From Dehalococcoidia bacterium (GTDB lineage: Bacteria; Chloroflexota; Dehalococcoidia; DSTF01; JACRBR01), in contig JAJTXQ010000056.1 in NCBI GenBank assembly GCA_021462855.1, forward strand, positions 18,087-82,086: a stretch of 64,000 bases of DNA, read 5' to 3'. The notes under the pieces were generated by a model. It was not told the origin of the DNA and ran no database searches. It saw only the letters and a list, made by a program, of their open reading frames with translations. How positions within the stretch are numbered: position 1 is the stretch's first letter; each line of letters starts with the position of its first letter. Both the position numbers and the translations under genes were made by a program. Of the stretch, positions 34,133 to 42,465 are shown piece by piece.

Positions 34133-34746
34133 GCGTCCCTCCTCTCCGCCGTCGCGGCAAGCGTGCGCCAGGCGGTATCGACGCGCTCCGCGAGCGCCTC
34201 GAGTGTGCTGCTGTTGTCGATGACCAGCCGCGCCTGCTTCGCGCGCTCATCGTTCGAGAGCTGCGCGGCGATGCGCTGGTCCGCCTGCTCCGGCGTCAGT
34301 CCGTTCCGCGAAACGATCCGCTCGCGCGCGACGGCCGGGTCGACCTGCACCACCCACACCTCGTCCACGAGCGGGGTCCAGCCCGCCTCGATCAGCACCG
34401 CCGCCTCCAGCACGACGACGGGCACGCCTTCGGCGCGCAGCGCCGCGAGGCGCCCTTCCATCGTCTCGCGCATCCACGGCCAGACGATGCCCTCGAGCCG
34501 CTTGCGCTCGGACGGGTTGCCGAAGACCTTTCCGCCAAGCGCCTTCCGGTCGATCGTGCCGTCCGCCGCGACGATGTCGCGTCCGAACGCGGCGACCACG
34601 GCCTCGAAACAGCCGCTGCCGGGGGCGTAGGCTTCGTGGCCCACCTTGTCGACATCGATGACGTGGGCTCCCCGGTCGGCGAGCATCTGGCTCACGACCG
34701 ATTTGCCGCTGGCGATGCCGCCGGTGAGGCCGATGATGATGGTCAC
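34129..34746 (-). CDS. coaE: Dephospho-CoA kinase
   Basis: Adds the 3'-phosphate to dephospho-CoA, the last step of coenzyme A synthesis. The 205-residue protein has the P-loop [11 protein letters not shown] at residues 6-16, [12 protein letters not shown] (substrate-binding Asp) and a lid with [35 protein letters not shown] closes the typical CoaE core. The start is GTG (34744-34746). It heads a minus-strand run with the CbbQ-like ATPase (ATGA overlap) and a cyclophilin lipoprotein. Confidence 0.95.
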   Translation of the reverse strand: MTIIIGLTGGIASGKSVVSQMLADRGAHVIDVDKVGHEAYAPGSGCFEAVVAAFGRDIVAADGTIDRKALGGKVFGNPSERKRLEGIVWPWMRETMEGRLAALRAEGVPVVVLEAAVLIEAGWTPLVDEVWVVQVDPAVARERIVSRNGLTPEQADQRIAAQLSNDERAKQARLVIDNSSTLEALAERVDTAWRTLAATAERRDA

Positions 34747-34852
34747 GTCGCGCTCCGCGAGAACGTAAACGCGCCGGGTGGCCGGCGCCGCTTCATTATG
34801 TGAGACGGCCCGCCGTCGCGCTAGGAACGCCGGCGCGGCAGCGGCCCGGCGA

Positions 34853-34858
34853 TATAAT
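34853..34858 (+). promoter_or_regulatory. -10 element of proB
   Basis: A perfect TATAAT in the intergenic space before proB, about 38 bases upstream of the chosen start. No -35 match is obvious. Confidence 0.6.
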
Positions 34859-34895
34859 CCGCGCGATCGGGCGGCAGGTAGAGGGAGTGACGCGC

Positions 34896-36014
34896 GTGAA
34901 GCGCCAGTACCGGCGGATCGTCGCCAAGTTCGGCACGAACCTGCTCACGGGCGGCACCGACCGGCTCGACGGCGCGGGGATGGCCTCGCTCGTGCGCCAG
35001 ATCGTGCGCCTGCTTGACGACGGGCACGAAGTGCTGATCGTCACATCGGGCGCGATCGCCGCGGGCCGCGAGCGGCTGAACGAGCACGGCCACCGGCGCG
35101 ACATTCCGTTCCGGCAGGTGCTGGCGTCCGTCGGCCAGGCGCACCTGATGCACACGTACGACCGGCTGTTCGCCGCGCACGGCCGCGTCGTCGCGCAGAC
35201 GCTGCTCACCCGCCGCGACCTGGCGGACCGCACCGGCTACCTGAACGCGCGCAACACGCTCCTCGCGCTGCTCGCGATGGGCGCCGTGCCGATCGTCAAC
35301 GAGAACGACGCCGTCGCGCTCGACGAGATCGCGGGCGCGAAGATCGGCGACAACGACAACCTCTCCGCGCTCGTCGCCAACTTGATCGATGCCGGGCTGC
35401 TCGCGCTGCTCACCGACATCGCCGGCCTGTACGACGCGGACCCGCGCGCCAACCCGGGCGCGCGCATCATCCCGCGCGTCGACCGCATCACGAAGGAGGT
35501 CGAGCAGATCGCCGGCGGGAGCGACAGCGGGCGCGGCACCGGCGGCATGGCGACCAAGCTGCAAGCGGCGCGCCTCGCCACCGGCGGCGGCTCCGACGTC
35601 TACATCGCCGACGGCCACGAGCCCGATGTGCTGACGCGGCTCGCGAGCGGCGAGCACATCGGCACGCTCTTCCCCGCGCGCACCGACCGCATGGAGAGCC
35701 GCAAACGGTGGATGCTGTCGGGCCTTGGCGCGCGCGGCTGCATTGTCGTCGACGCGGGCGCGGCGCGGGCGCTCGTCGAGCGCAAGACGAGCCTGCTCGC
35801 CGCGGGCGTGCGCGAGGTGCAGGGCACGTTCAAGCGCGGCGATGGCGTCAGCATCGCCGGGCCGGAGGGGCGTCCGATCGCCTTCGGCATCTCCAACTAC
35901 GACGCACCGGACCTCGACACCATCCGCGGCCTGCGTTCCGACCGCATCGCCGGGGCGCTCGGCTACGAGTACGGGTCGGAGGTGGTGCACCGCAACAACC
36001 TGGTGCTGCTCTAG
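34896..36014 (+). CDS. proB: Glutamate 5-kinase
   Basis: Phosphorylates glutamate in the first step of proline synthesis. The 372-residue protein has the amino acid kinase domain (AKFGTNLLTGG, VTSGAIAAGRE, NENDAVALDE, DNDNLSALVA, GTGGMATKLQAA) and a C-terminal PUA domain (GTFKRGDGVSIAG...), the usual ProB architecture and length. The GTG at 34896 is preferred because GAGGGAG ends about nine bases before it; GTG 34887 is an in-frame alternative lying too close to that site. proA is not adjacent. Confidence 0.95.
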   Translation: MKRQYRRIVAKFGTNLLTGGTDRLDGAGMASLVRQIVRLLDDGHEVLIVTSGAIAAGRERLNEHGHRRDIPFRQVLASVGQAHLMHTYDRLFAAHGRVVAQTLLTRRDLADRTGYLNARNTLLALLAMGAVPIVNENDAVALDEIAGAKIGDNDNLSALVANLIDAGLLALLTDIAGLYDADPRANPGARIIPRVDRITKEVEQIAGGSDSGRGTGGMATKLQAARLATGGGSDVYIADGHEPDVLTRLASGEHIGTLFPARTDRMESRKRWMLSGLGARGCIVVDAGAARALVERKTSLLAAGVREVQGTFKRGDGVSIAGPEGRPIAFGISNYDAPDLDTIRGLRSDRIAGALGYEYGSEVVHRNNLVLL

Positions 36015-36052
36015 CGTTCGCCGCGGCGCCCGATCCTCGTTACGCTACGCGC

Positions 36053-36784
36053 ATGGCAGCATCCGACGGCCCGGTCCTGTACGAGCGCGGCGGCGACGGC
36101 GTGGCGTGGGTCACGCTCAACCGCCCGGCGGTGCACAACGCCGTGAACATGGCGATGCGCGACGCGCTCTGGGACACCCTGCGCGCCGTGCGCGACGACC
36201 CGGATGCGCGCGTCGCCGTGCTGCGCGGCGCGGGCGAGCGCGCCTTCTCGGCCGGCGCCGACATCAGCGAGTTCGGCACCGCGCCTTCGTACGCCGAGGC
36301 GCGGCGGGCGCGCCAAGACCGCGACGTCTGGGGCATGATGCTCGAACTGACGAAGCCGCTCGTCGCCGCCGTGCAGGGCTATGCGTTCGGCGCCGGCTGC
36401 GAGATGGCGCTGTTCTGCGACATCCGCATCGCGTCCGGGGACGCGACGTTCGCGCTGCCCGAGGTGACGCTCGGGTACATCCCTTCCGCCGGCGGCACGC
36501 AGACACTGCCGCGGGCCGTGCCGCCCGGTGTCGCGCGCGAGATGATCCTGTCGGGCGAGCCGATCGATGCGGAGCGCGCGCTCGCGGTCGGCCTCGTGAC
36601 GCGCGTGGTGCCGCGCGCGCGGCTGTACGATGAAGCGGCCGCCGTGGCCGCGAAACTGGCGTCGATGCCGGCGGCGGCGCTGCGCGCGGCGAAGGAAGCG
36701 ATGACCCGCGGCGCCGGACTGCCGCTCGACGCGGCGCTGCGCGTCGAAGCGGCGATCGCCGCCGCCCGGCACGAGGCGCGATGA
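36053..36784 (+). CDS. Enoyl-CoA hydratase/isomerase family protein
   Basis: A 243-residue crotonase-fold protein. The two oxyanion-hole segments are visible: RAFSAGADISEF and the AAVQGYAFGAGCEMALFCD segment. The acid residues of true hydratases are partly present (LPEVTLGYIPSAGGTQTLPRAV). It probably acts on an acyl-CoA in beta-oxidation or a related pathway, but crotonases are too diverse to name a substrate. TACGCT lies six bases before the ATG, suggesting a leaderless start. Its stop overlaps the next gene as ATGA. Confidence 0.9.
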   Translation: MAASDGPVLYERGGDGVAWVTLNRPAVHNAVNMAMRDALWDTLRAVRDDPDARVAVLRGAGERAFSAGADISEFGTAPSYAEARRARQDRDVWGMMLELTKPLVAAVQGYAFGAGCEMALFCDIRIASGDATFALPEVTLGYIPSAGGTQTLPRAVPPGVAREMILSGEPIDAERALAVGLVTRVVPRARLYDEAAAVAAKLASMPAAALRAAKEAMTRGAGLPLDAALRVEAAIAAARHEAR

Positions 36785-37380
36785 ACGACGCGCCGCCCGA
36801 ACGTACGCCACCCGCACCCGAGCGCCGGCCACAGCGCCGCATCGGTTGCCTGGCGCGGATCGCGATCGCCGTGGCGGCGGCCGTCGCGCTCGTGGTGGCG
36901 ATCGGCATGATCTTCGACCAGGGCGATGACGCGAGCCAGCCATCGCGCGGGTTCAACGCCGGCGCGGCGGCAAACTACGAGCGCGCCGATGTCAACTACG
37001 TCCCGACGGAGCACATCTTCATCACGCGCCTGCAGGACGGCGAGTTCATCGCGCTGTACGACCTGTCGGCGCGACAGCAGGAACTGGGCGGCGACTGCCG
37101 CGTCGTGTGGGACGACGCCGCGCAGACCGGCACGCTGGAGCAACTGCCCGGGTTCACCGGCGCGCTCGTCGAGCAGTGCGATGACGGCGCGCGCACCGTG
37201 TGGCGCGCGGACGGAGCGTTCGCCTTCGGCGCCGGCTACGGCTCCCTGGACCGCTTCCCGATCACCGTCCGCGACGACGGCACGCTGTTCGTCGATACGC
37301 GCACGCGCACCTGCACGCGCAGCCGCGGCGTCCCCGGCGTGCCACCGTTCACCGAGACGACGTGCCGGGGGAACGACTGA
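36781..37380 (+). CDS. Membrane-anchored protein with Rieske-like (clusterless) domain
   Basis: A 199-residue protein with a cytoplasmic Pro/Arg-rich start, one membrane helix (IAIAVAAAVALVVAIGMIF) and an extracytoplasmic beta-rich domain. The order FIALYDLSARQQELGGDCRVVW, QCDDGARTVWRADGAFAFGAGYGSLDRFPITVRDDGTLFVD recalls the Rieske fold, including the HG-x-x-F and GP-x-x-L-x-x-Y-x-V positions, but the CxH pairs that bind the 2Fe-2S cluster are missing. It is translationally coupled (ATGA) to the enoyl-CoA hydratase gene. The fold assignment is a resemblance by eye, and the function is unknown. Confidence 0.5.
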   Translation: MNDAPPERTPPAPERRPQRRIGCLARIAIAVAAAVALVVAIGMIFDQGDDASQPSRGFNAGAAANYERADVNYVPTEHIFITRLQDGEFIALYDLSARQQELGGDCRVVWDDAAQTGTLEQLPGFTGALVEQCDDGARTVWRADGAFAFGAGYGSLDRFPITVRDDGTLFVDTRTRTCTRSRGVPGVPPFTETTCRGND

Positions 37381-37431
37381 CAGGCGCGGCATCGACGCGC
37401 GCGCACAACTGCGCAGTCCGCCGCCGGCGGC

Positions 37432-37968
37432 TCACCCGCGCTCGCAGCGGTAGAGGTTGATCGGCTGCGGGATGCCCTTCATCACCATCGGGCCCAGACG
37501 CTCGAAGTGGACGTGCGGGAGACGCTCGTCGGCGGAGACGACTGCGGCTTCCGAAGCCAGCACCTCGCCCGAGCCAGCGAGATCCATGATGCGCGACGCC
37601 ACGTTCACATCGTGGCCAATGAGGTCGCTGCCGCGTCGCGTGGGCGCGCCGTAGTGCACGCCGATGCGCACCCAGAGCGGCGCATCCGACTCCATCGCCT
37701 CGTGCTCGAAACGCTCTTGCATGCGCAGGCCCGCCTCGATCGCCGCGCACACGTCATCGAACCAGAGCATCAACCCATCGCCCAATTCTTTGACGATCCG
37801 CGCTCCGGCGCCGGCGATCTCCTGCTGCACGATGCGTTCCTGCAGCGCGAGCAGGCGCAGCGCGTCATCGTCGCCGCGCAGCGCGGTGAACTCGGTGAAC
37901 CCGACGATGTCGGTGAACATGACGGTGCCCTGCAACGTCCCCGTCCGGGCCTCGGCGGCGGCGATCAT
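37432..37968 (-). CDS. Adenylate/guanylate cyclase (class III) catalytic-domain protein
   Basis: A 178-residue protein that is essentially one class III cyclase domain. The two metal-binding Asp residues lie in VMFTDIVGFTEF and KELGDGLMLWF; VRIGVHYGAPTRRGSDLIGHDVNVASRI is the conserved dimer-interface/catalytic stretch with Asn and Arg of the transition-state site. It would make cAMP from ATP (or cGMP) as a homodimer, with no sensor domain attached. The ATG overlaps the stop of the DUF4097 gene (ATGA), so expression is coupled. Confidence 0.85.
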   Translation of the reverse strand: MIAAAEARTGTLQGTVMFTDIVGFTEFTALRGDDDALRLLALQERIVQQEIAGAGARIVKELGDGLMLWFDDVCAAIEAGLRMQERFEHEAMESDAPLWVRIGVHYGAPTRRGSDLIGHDVNVASRIMDLAGSGEVLASEAAVVSADERLPHVHFERLGPMVMKGIPQPINLYRCERG

Positions 37969-38672
37969 GCCGGAAGGATCTCGATCGACCCCGACAACGA
38001 CGCCGCCTCGATGCGGCAGTCGCATCCGGGCGGCAGGTCGCAGCGGACGCGCCCGTGCGTCTTGAACACGGTTTGCGGCTCCGTGCCCTCGGGCAACGTG
38101 ATGCGGACCTTGCCGGACACCGTCTTCACCGTGATCGGCGCCGCGCCGGTCGCCTCGAACTCCACCGAGCCGCTGACGGTGCGCGCGCGGACCTCGCCGA
38201 GCACGCGGTCGAACTTGATGGAGCCGGAGACGGTCGATGCATGCAAGTCATCGGCGGCGGCGCCGGTGACGCTTCCGCTGACGTTGTTCACGCGGCACCG
38301 CCCGTGGCATGTGCCGAGCGAGATCGTGCCGCTCATCGACCGCAGGTCGATCGCGTCAGACTCCTGCACCTCGATGCCGCCGCTCATCGTCGACACGCGC
38401 ACCGCGCCGAACTTGCCCTCGAGCCGCACGGCCGCGGTGTGCGTGCCGGCCTCGACATCGGTGTCAACGGGGCAGCGCACCGTGATCGTCTTGGAGCCGC
38501 CGCGCGAGGAGCGCACGGTCAGCACCTGCGCCGCCTCGTCGTAGAACGCCTCCGGGCTGTCGGTCTCGACGCTCACATCGTCCCGCCCTTCGGCGATGAC
38601 GTGGACGCGGCCGGAGCGCGACTGGACGCGCAGCCCGGCGGCGATCGGCAGGTCAAACTTCCTCGTGTCCAC
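37965..38672 (-). CDS. DUF4097-type beta-helix protein
   Basis: A 235-residue protein built from repeating short beta units with VSGSV/VSGKV/MSGTI-type turns (STMSGGIEV, RSMSGTISL, NNVSGSVTG, STVSGSIKF, RTVSGSVEF, KTVSGKVRI), the hallmark of DUF4097/adhesin-like beta-solenoids. No signal peptide or membrane segment is visible, so it is probably cytoplasmic. Start GTG (38670-38672) with a GGGAGA site. It is coupled to the downstream cyclase, suggesting that it may localise or regulate it, but this is inference. Confidence 0.75.
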   Translation of the reverse strand: MDTRKFDLPIAAGLRVQSRSGRVHVIAEGRDDVSVETDSPEAFYDEAAQVLTVRSSRGGSKTITVRCPVDTDVEAGTHTAAVRLEGKFGAVRVSTMSGGIEVQESDAIDLRSMSGTISLGTCHGRCRVNNVSGSVTGAAADDLHASTVSGSIKFDRVLGEVRARTVSGSVEFEATGAAPITVKTVSGKVRITLPEGTEPQTVFKTHGRVRCDLPPGCDCRIEAASLSGSIEILPA

Positions 38673-38767
38673 GTCGTCTCCCGCTCGTACAGCAGTCTGC
38701 GTGTGCCGTCATTGTCGATCAGGCGGGGGTGGCGTCTCAACCGCCCGCGTTGCGGATTTCGCAGGCG

Positions 38768-39163
38768 TCAGTAGCGAAACCACGCCTTGCCGATGACCGC
38801 CCGGCGCGGCACGGGGCCGAAAGCACGCGAATCCCGGCTGGCGGCGGCGTTGTCGCCCAGGACGTAGCAAGCGCCGCGCGCCGTCGCAGCCGCCGGATCG
38901 GCGGACACGCGCTTCAGCAGCAGGCGGCCGCGATCCTCCGGGTCGCGCACGACCACGACATCGCCGGCGACGGGCGGCCGGAGCAGGTACGCCAGCCGGT
39001 TGACGACGACGCGCTCGCCGGCGCTGTACGCCGGCTCCATGCTGTCGCCTTCGACGATATACCGGGTCACCGGCGCCGCGCGCGCGAGCACGGCGATCGC
39101 CGCGCGCAGCATGGCGGCGGAAGCGCGCCCGAGCGGGTTACGCCGGGACGACGATCTCGCCAC
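38768..39163 (-). CDS. sodX: Nickel-type superoxide dismutase maturation protease (S26 signal-peptidase family)
   Basis: A small S26-family serine protease of up to 131 residues. Ser41 in VEGDSMEPAYSAGE is the nucleophile and Lys84 in RLLLKRVSA the general base; YVLGDNAAASRDSRAFGPV is the third S26 box. Its position directly after sodN, overlapping it by 26 bases, identifies it as the peptidase that removes the NiSOD propeptide to free the N-terminal His. The start may be GTG 39163 or ATG 39112 (MLRAAIAVLARAAP). Confidence 0.88.
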   Translation of the reverse strand: MARSSSRRNPLGRASAAMLRAAIAVLARAAPVTRYIVEGDSMEPAYSAGERVVVNRLAYLLRPPVAGDVVVVRDPEDRGRLLLKRVSADPAAATARGACYVLGDNAAASRDSRAFGPVPRRAVIGKAWFRY

Positions 39164-39650
39164 CCACCGCCTGGTTCGACGGCTGCTTCTTCGTCGCCAC
39201 GCCCTTCGTCTCCCAGAAGATCTCGGCGAAGCGGTGCAGGTCGGCGAGCAGCTGCTGCGCGGCCTCCATGTTGATCTCCTGGCGGCCCTTGCCGGCGCCC
39301 TTGAGCAGCTTCCAGACGAGTCCCTGCAACTCCGGGTACTTGTCGGCGTGTTCCGGCTTGAAGTAGTCGCCGTAGATCACCCGCACCTCGCGCTTCACGA
39401 GCTCGGCGTGCTCTTCCTTGACGAGCGTGTAGCGCACGAAGGAGTGCCGCGAGGCGGCGTCGGGCTGGGCGGGCAGCGCGTCGATCAGCTGGTTCATGCG
39501 GATGACGGTGAGTGCGCCGATCTGCGCCAGGTGCGGGTCGTAGATGCCGCAGGGGATGTCGCAGTGCGCGTGCACCGGCTCCGGCGCGCCGATACGGTCG
39601 ATGACGCGCAGGCTGCGGGAAACGAGCGACTTGAACGTGAAGCGGGACAT
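39138..39650 (-). CDS. sodN: Nickel superoxide dismutase
   Basis: A 170-residue NiSOD precursor. The nickel hook HCDIPCGIY occupies residues 29-37; after cleavage before His29 the new N-terminus, Cys30 and Cys34 bind Ni. The remaining sequence (PHLAQIGALTVIRMNQLI, then HSFVRYTLVKEEHAE) is the four-helix bundle that builds the hexamer. It dismutes superoxide in the cytosol. The 28-residue propeptide is removed by the SodX protease encoded downstream. The ATG has an AGGAGT site. A promoter candidate lies at 39709-39736. Nickel-responsive control (Nur) is common in actinobacteria, but no regulator gene is present here. Confidence 0.97.
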   Translation of the reverse strand: MSRFTFKSLVSRSLRVIDRIGAPEPVHAHCDIPCGIYDPHLAQIGALTVIRMNQLIDALPAQPDAASRHSFVRYTLVKEEHAELVKREVRVIYGDYFKPEHADKYPELQGLVWKLLKGAGKGRQEINMEAAQQLLADLHRFAEIFWETKGVATKKQPSNQAVGGEIVVPA

Positions 39651-39708
39651 GGTGACTCCTTGTCTCCTGTCATTGCGTCGGGGGTCCGGCGGTTCTGGTT
39701 GTATGTAC

Positions 39709-39736
39709 AGTCTACGGCGGCGCGAACAACGTACAA
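39709..39736 (-). promoter_or_regulatory. Predicted sodN promoter
   Basis: Minus strand: TTGTAC (39731-39736), 16 bases, TAGACT (39709-39714). TTGTACGTTGT and TGTACATACAA nearby form loosely related inverted half-sites that could be an operator. The 5' leader would be about 50 bases. Confidence 0.45.
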
Positions 39737-39875
39737 GCCGCCGGGCGTCCGGCGACGCATCGGCCACGGGCGCCCGGCCGATGCGCGCGAGCCTTCCGGT
39801 TCGCTTCCAGCAGGGGGAGGATCGGCTAGATTGATCGCCACATCGCGCCGGCGCCGGTTTGCTTGAGGTAGAGGG

Positions 39876-41441
39876 ATGAACACAGCTGAATTCCTGCAGA
39901 TCACGTCGATGGTCGTGCCTGACCGCACCGCGCTCGTGTGCGGCGACCGGCGCGTGACGTTCATGGAGATGGCGGACCGCGTGAACCGGCTGGCGAACTG
40001 GCTGCAGGCCGCCGGCGCCGGTCCCGACAAGCCGGTCGGCGCCATGTCGGTGAACGGCATCGAGTACGTCGAGACCTACTATGCGGCGGCGAAGATCGGC
40101 GCCACGTTCGTCCCGCTCAACTACCGCGCGAAGGTGGAAGAGCTCACGTACATGATCAACACGTCGGACGTGCACGTGCTGTTCGCCGGCGAGCGCTACC
40201 TCGACCTCGTGGGCACGCTGCGGCCGACGCTCGAAACGGTGCAGCACTACGCGTGCTACGACCGCGCCGTCGACGGCATGGCGGCGTACGAGGACATCCT
40301 CGCGGGCGCCAGCCCCGATGAGCCATTCTTCGAGGTCGACGAGATGCAGCCAACTGTGCTGATCTACACCTCCGGCACGACGTCGGTGCCGAAGGGCGTC
40401 GCGCTCACGTACCTGAACCTGTCGGTATACGTGACGAACACGATGAACCCGGCCGACCCGTCCGAGGAGCCGGAGGTCACGCTGCTCTCGGTGCCGATCT
40501 TCCACGTCGCCGGCGTGACGCCGATCATGTCGTCGGTCTGGGGCGGCCGCACGCTGGCGATCCTGCCGCAGTTCGACCCGAAACTCTGGCTCGAGGCGGT
40601 GCAGAACGAGAGAGTGACGCACAGCTTCGTCGTGCCGACGATGCTCAAGCGCATCATGGAGCACGAGGACTTCGCCAGGTACGACCTGAGCTCGCTCAAG
40701 CTGATCACCTACGGCGCGGCGCCGATGCCGTACGAGGTGGTGAGCAAGGCGGTCGACGTGTTCGAGTGCGGGCTGATGAACGCCTACGGCCAGACGGAAA
40801 GCACGTCGACGATGACGTTCCTCGGCCCGGAGGATCACCAGATCCCGAAGGAGCCGGGGCCGGAGCGCGAGAAGAAGCTCGCGCGGCTCCGCTCCGTGGG
40901 CCGCGGCATGGATGACGTCGTCATCGCGATCATGGATGACGTGAACACCATGCTCGACCCGGGCAGCGAAGGCGAGATCTGCGTGATGGGCCCGCGCGTC
41001 ATGGCCGAGTACCACAAGCAGGCGGAGGCGACGGCCGCGGCGATCCAGGACGGCTGGCTGCACACCGGCGATGTCGGCTACCTCGACGAGGATGGCTACC
41101 TGTTCATCACCGGCCGCAAGAAGGACTTGATCATCCGCGGCGGCGAGAACATCAGCCCCGGCGAGATCGAGGCGACGCTCGACGAGCACCCGCAGATCGA
41201 GGAGTCGGCGATCATCGGCGTGCCGGACCCGGACTGGGGCGAGGGGATCAAGGCAATCATCGTGCCGAAGGCGGGGCAGAAGCCGGACACGCAGGAACTC
41301 GTCGCGTACACCAAGGCGCGCCTCGCGAGCTACAAGGCGCCGACGTACTTCGCGTTCGTCGACGAGCTTCCGCGCAACCCGATGGGCAAAGTGCTGAAGA
41401 CCGAGCTGCGCAAGCACCACGGCACGCCGGCGAACGAGTAG
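39876..41441 (+). CDS. Acyl-CoA synthetase (AMP-forming), fatty-acid/aryl CoA ligase
   Basis: A 521-residue member of the ANL adenylating superfamily. The ATP-binding P-loop is LIYTSGTTSVPKGVALTY (about residues 164-181), the A5 motif NAYGQTESTSTMTF follows, and the hinge and C-terminal catalytic Lys motifs are YLDEDGYLFITGRKKDLIIRGGENISPGEIE and PRNPMGKVLKTELR. It activates a carboxylic acid to an acyl-adenylate and then thioester with CoA. The chain length or aryl preference cannot be read from sequence. GAGGTAGAGGG precedes the ATG, and TAGATT (39827-39832) is a likely -10. Confidence 0.93.
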   Translation: MNTAEFLQITSMVVPDRTALVCGDRRVTFMEMADRVNRLANWLQAAGAGPDKPVGAMSVNGIEYVETYYAAAKIGATFVPLNYRAKVEELTYMINTSDVHVLFAGERYLDLVGTLRPTLETVQHYACYDRAVDGMAAYEDILAGASPDEPFFEVDEMQPTVLIYTSGTTSVPKGVALTYLNLSVYVTNTMNPADPSEEPEVTLLSVPIFHVAGVTPIMSSVWGGRTLAILPQFDPKLWLEAVQNERVTHSFVVPTMLKRIMEHEDFARYDLSSLKLITYGAAPMPYEVVSKAVDVFECGLMNAYGQTESTSTMTFLGPEDHQIPKEPGPEREKKLARLRSVGRGMDDVVIAIMDDVNTMLDPGSEGEICVMGPRVMAEYHKQAEATAAAIQDGWLHTGDVGYLDEDGYLFITGRKKDLIIRGGENISPGEIEATLDEHPQIEESAIIGVPDPDWGEGIKAIIVPKAGQKPDTQELVAYTKARLASYKAPTYFAFVDELPRNPMGKVLKTELRKHHGTPANE

Positions 41442-41470
41442 CGCGGCCCCACCGGCCCAAAGGACGCACC

Positions 41471-41842
41471 GTGCACGAAACCCCTCCACCGCTGACGTTC
41501 GAGGGCGTCGTCGGCTTCGGCGCGCAGGACGCCGAGGACGCGGCGCACTTCTTTGAGCACACACTCGGCCTGCCGCTCGGCGCCGAGGATGGCGCGATGC
41601 GCTTCTACCAGCTCAGCGACGATCTGTCGCTCATGGTCGACGCCTCCGGCGCCCTCGCCGGTGAGCCGCCGTACCTGGTGTTCAGCACGCCGGACCTGAC
41701 CGCCGCCGCCGAGCACTTCCTGCAGCGCGGCTGCGCCGTGCGCGAGCTGCCCTGGGCGACCGGCGCGGGCTTCCTCGCGCGGGCGCCAGAAGGCCACACC
41801 GTCTGCGTGGTCGACGAGGCGGTGATCGGCGACGGCGAGTGA
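41471..41842 (+). CDS. VOC (glyoxalase/dioxygenase) superfamily protein
   Basis: A 123-residue single-chain vicinal-oxygen-chelate protein with two beta-alpha-beta-beta-beta modules: FEGVVGFGAQDAEDAAHFFEHTLGLPL and YLVFSTPDLTAAAEHFLQRG. The usual metal-binding His is not clearly present in the first strand, so it may be a binding or resistance-type protein instead of a metalloenzyme. The GTG start (41471) lies 29 bases after the ligase stop. Its end overlaps rdgB as GTGA, coupling it to nucleotide house-cleaning, perhaps by chance. Confidence 0.75.
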   Translation: MHETPPPLTFEGVVGFGAQDAEDAAHFFEHTLGLPLGAEDGAMRFYQLSDDLSLMVDASGALAGEPPYLVFSTPDLTAAAEHFLQRGCAVRELPWATGAGFLARAPEGHTVCVVDEAVIGDGE

Positions 41843-42465
41843 GCGCGCCCCGGCTCGCGCTGGCGACGAACAACCGCGGCAAGCTGCGCGAGTTCGCACA
41901 GCTGCTCACTGGCTGCGGGTTCGAGCTCGTGACGCCCGCCGACCTGGGGATCACGTTCGAGGTCGAGGAAACGGGCAGCAGCTTCGAAGCCAATGCTAAA
42001 CTGAAAGCCGAAGCGGCGGCCGCCCTCTGCGGCCTGCCGGCCCTCGCCGACGATTCCGGGCTCGAGGTCGATGCGCTGGGCGGGCGCCCGGGCGTCTACT
42101 CCGCCCGTTATGCCGGGGGTGACCGAACGTCGGCGGACCTGACCGAGGAGCAGCAGGTGCAGATCGTGCTCGATGAGATGCGCGGCGTGCCGGAGGACGC
42201 GCGGACGGCGCGCTTCCGCTGCGTCATCGCCATCGCCGCGCCGGGACGCGAGACGCGGACGGTCGAAGGCGTGTTCGAGGGGCGCATCGCGCACGCGCCG
42301 CGCGGGGCGAACGGGTTTGGCTACGACCCGATCTTCCTCGTGCCGTCGCAGGGCGTGACAAGCGCGGAGCTCGACCCGGCCACCAAGAACGCGATGAGCC
42401 ACCGCGGGGAGGCGGCGCGCAAGGCGCTGCCATTGCTGCAGGAGCTGGCGCGTGCGCGAGACTGA
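41839..42465 (+). CDS. rdgB: XTP/dITP diphosphatase (RdgB/HAM1)
   Basis: Hydrolyses deaminated purine nucleotides (ITP, dITP, XTP) to monophosphates, keeping them out of nucleic acids. The 208-residue protein has the signature LALATNNRGKLREF, SFEANAKLKAEAAA, ADDSGLEVDALGGRPGVYSAR and GFGYDPIFLVP with SHRGEAARKAL at the end. The GTG start overlaps the stop of the VOC gene (GTGA), and its end overlaps the moaA start by 14 bases. Confidence 0.96.
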   Translation: MSAPRLALATNNRGKLREFAQLLTGCGFELVTPADLGITFEVEETGSSFEANAKLKAEAAAALCGLPALADDSGLEVDALGGRPGVYSARYAGGDRTSADLTEEQQVQIVLDEMRGVPEDARTARFRCVIAIAAPGRETRTVEGVFEGRIAHAPRGANGFGYDPIFLVPSQGVTSAELDPATKNAMSHRGEAARKALPLLQELARARD

